Assembly: GCA_035277485.1 (NCBI GenBank)
Contig: DATEKK010000044.1
Span: 1 to 31,768, forward strand
Length of the DNA: 31,768 nt
Origin: JADGGM01 sp035277485
GTDB lineage: Bacteria > Gemmatimonadota > Gemmatimonadetes > Gemmatimonadales > Gemmatimonadaceae
Direction of reading: 5' to 3'
Shown here: piece by piece, positions 31,391 to 31,768 of the stretch
Layout of the letters: each line of letters starts with the position of its first letter
Numbering within the stretch: the stretch's first letter is position 1
The notes under the pieces: model-generated
The model's input: the letters and a program-made list of their open reading frames with translations, nothing else
What the model was told of the DNA's origin: nothing
The model's database searches: none
Made by a program: the position numbers and the translations under genes

Positions 31391-31488
31391 GGCTAACGCT
31401 GCAGCTAAGCTGCGGGCGAGTCAAATAAGTCTGCGGCAGAATGCGAATAACTCAGTATCTCCTTTGTCACCTTCAGCGTTCGTTAGGA
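31391..31488 (-). repeat. attC: attC-like cassette recombination site (98 bp)
   Basis: In - strand sense it opens TCCTAACGAACGCTGAAGG (R'' and L'') and ends CTGCAGCGTTAGCC (L' and R'). A GCAGCT-A-AGCTGC dyad lies beside R'. CCTAACGAACGCTGAA, the TCAAATAAG block and the GACTCGCCCGC block recur in the other sites. The upstream gene stops inside it, and the next gene starts 8 bp after it. Confidence 0.75.
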
Positions 31489-31768
31489 AACCGATTCGTC
31501 ATCTTCGACAGCTCAGCCCACCCGTCCTCCGAAGCGAAATAGCAGACGAAACAGAGCGCTGAGTGCAGATCAATCCCCGCACGCGCCTGGTCTTCGAGCG
31601 CATCAAAATGCTCAATACCCTCCGCGATTAGGTCCGTATCGGACGGTAGTCTGTCGAGGAGTCGTTGCGCCTCCAACTCGGAACGCGACACGAACGAATC
31701 CCACGGCTCGCCCGGGAGCCGCTCGGTGGGGTCAAACTTCTCCCAGTACAATTCGCAGGTTGCATCCG
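31473..31768 (-). CDS. cassette-borne hypothetical protein, 5'-partial
   Basis: The frame is open to the right edge of the window, so the true start is probably outside; TTG 31751 is only a possible internal start. The visible roughly 97 residues are acidic and soluble (LLDRLPSDTDLIAEGIEHFD, then LCFVCYFASEDGWAELSKM). The stop lies within attC, giving the ending FPNER, the same attC-encoded ending as in the gene at 29764-30267. I do not recognise the family. It is the most promoter-proximal cassette seen here; the array continues to the right. Confidence 0.7.
   Translation of the reverse strand, partial: DATCELYWEKFDPTERLPGEPWDSFVSRSELEAQRLLDRLPSDTDLIAEGIEHFDALEDQARAGIDLHSALCFVCYFASEDGWAELSKMTNRFPNER

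Larger units (their letters stand above)
484..31487. repeat. dispersed word CCTAACG / CGTTAGG
   Basis: By eye I count roughly 60 copies of CCTAAC/GTTAGG, most extended to GCCTAACG/CGTTAGGC, on both strands with no strong orientation bias. They occur in genes and gaps. In genes they usually encode Pro-Asn or Leu-Gly and force codons rare in this G+C-rich DNA (CCT, TTA). Base composition alone would predict about ten. Examples start at 1285, 1842, 5208, 7623, 9371, 12252, 14832, 18353, 21848, 24007, 25958 and 28192. Confidence 0.8.

Noticed and set aside
1..31768. CRISPR arrays, tRNA or rRNA genes, transposases
   Set aside because: I saw no regularly spaced repeat-spacer units, no cloverleaf-like sequence and no transposase or integrase reading frame in this window. 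A computational scan could still find a tRNA I missed.

Overview
The window is about two-thirds G+C, densely coded on both strands, and rich in secreted peptidases, TonB-linked outer-membrane proteins and lipoproteins. Large DUF5916 and M14 proteins, BlaI/M56 pairs and frequent GTG/TTG starts suggest a Gemmatimonadota soil or sediment bacterium. That is inference: there is no rRNA or phylogenetic marker to prove it.

Region 1 (121-5871, all +) is housekeeping and accessory metabolism: an NDH-2-like flavoprotein, a BBE-type FAD oxidase, a VOC/glyoxalase protein preceded by a perfect 23-bp palindrome, a TetR regulator with no visible start codon, and an autoregulated BlaI-M56 (blaR1-like) pair with a clear promoter and operator.

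Region 2 (6149-16273) is the main find. It reads as a complete lasso-peptide make, sense, import and degrade locus. After three 20-bp tandem repeats come a B2 leader protease, an asparagine-synthetase-like cyclase and a 48-aa precursor (+ strand). Converging on it is a FecR anti-sigma / STN-TonB receptor / S9 isopeptidase-like operon (- strand), with a divergent ECF sigma gene and a second candidate anti-sigma. The layout parallels proteobacterial astexin-type clusters that carry an AtxE isopeptidase. No B1 (RRE) partner and no export ABC transporter are visible, and the predicted core has an unusual first residue.

Region 3 (16481-29299) holds a secreted M14 peptidase, a DUF5916 outer-membrane protein, a small membrane protein, a second S9 peptidase, a galactokinase-like GHMP kinase, an HYR/PxKF surface lipoprotein with a structured (possibly c-di-GMP-I-like) leader, and an M28 lipoprotein peptidase.

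Region 4 (about 29310 to the right edge) looks like the distal end of an integron cassette array: five small unrelated genes, all on the - strand, separated by four 98-119 bp attC-like sites. Several start within 8-35 bp after an R' box, and two end inside the next site. One gene is a Tdi1/DUF1851 immunity-like protein and one is frameshifted. The integrase, if present, would lie beyond the right edge. The attC core word CCTAACG/CGTTAGG is also scattered through the whole window at far more than chance frequency, including inside ordinary genes.
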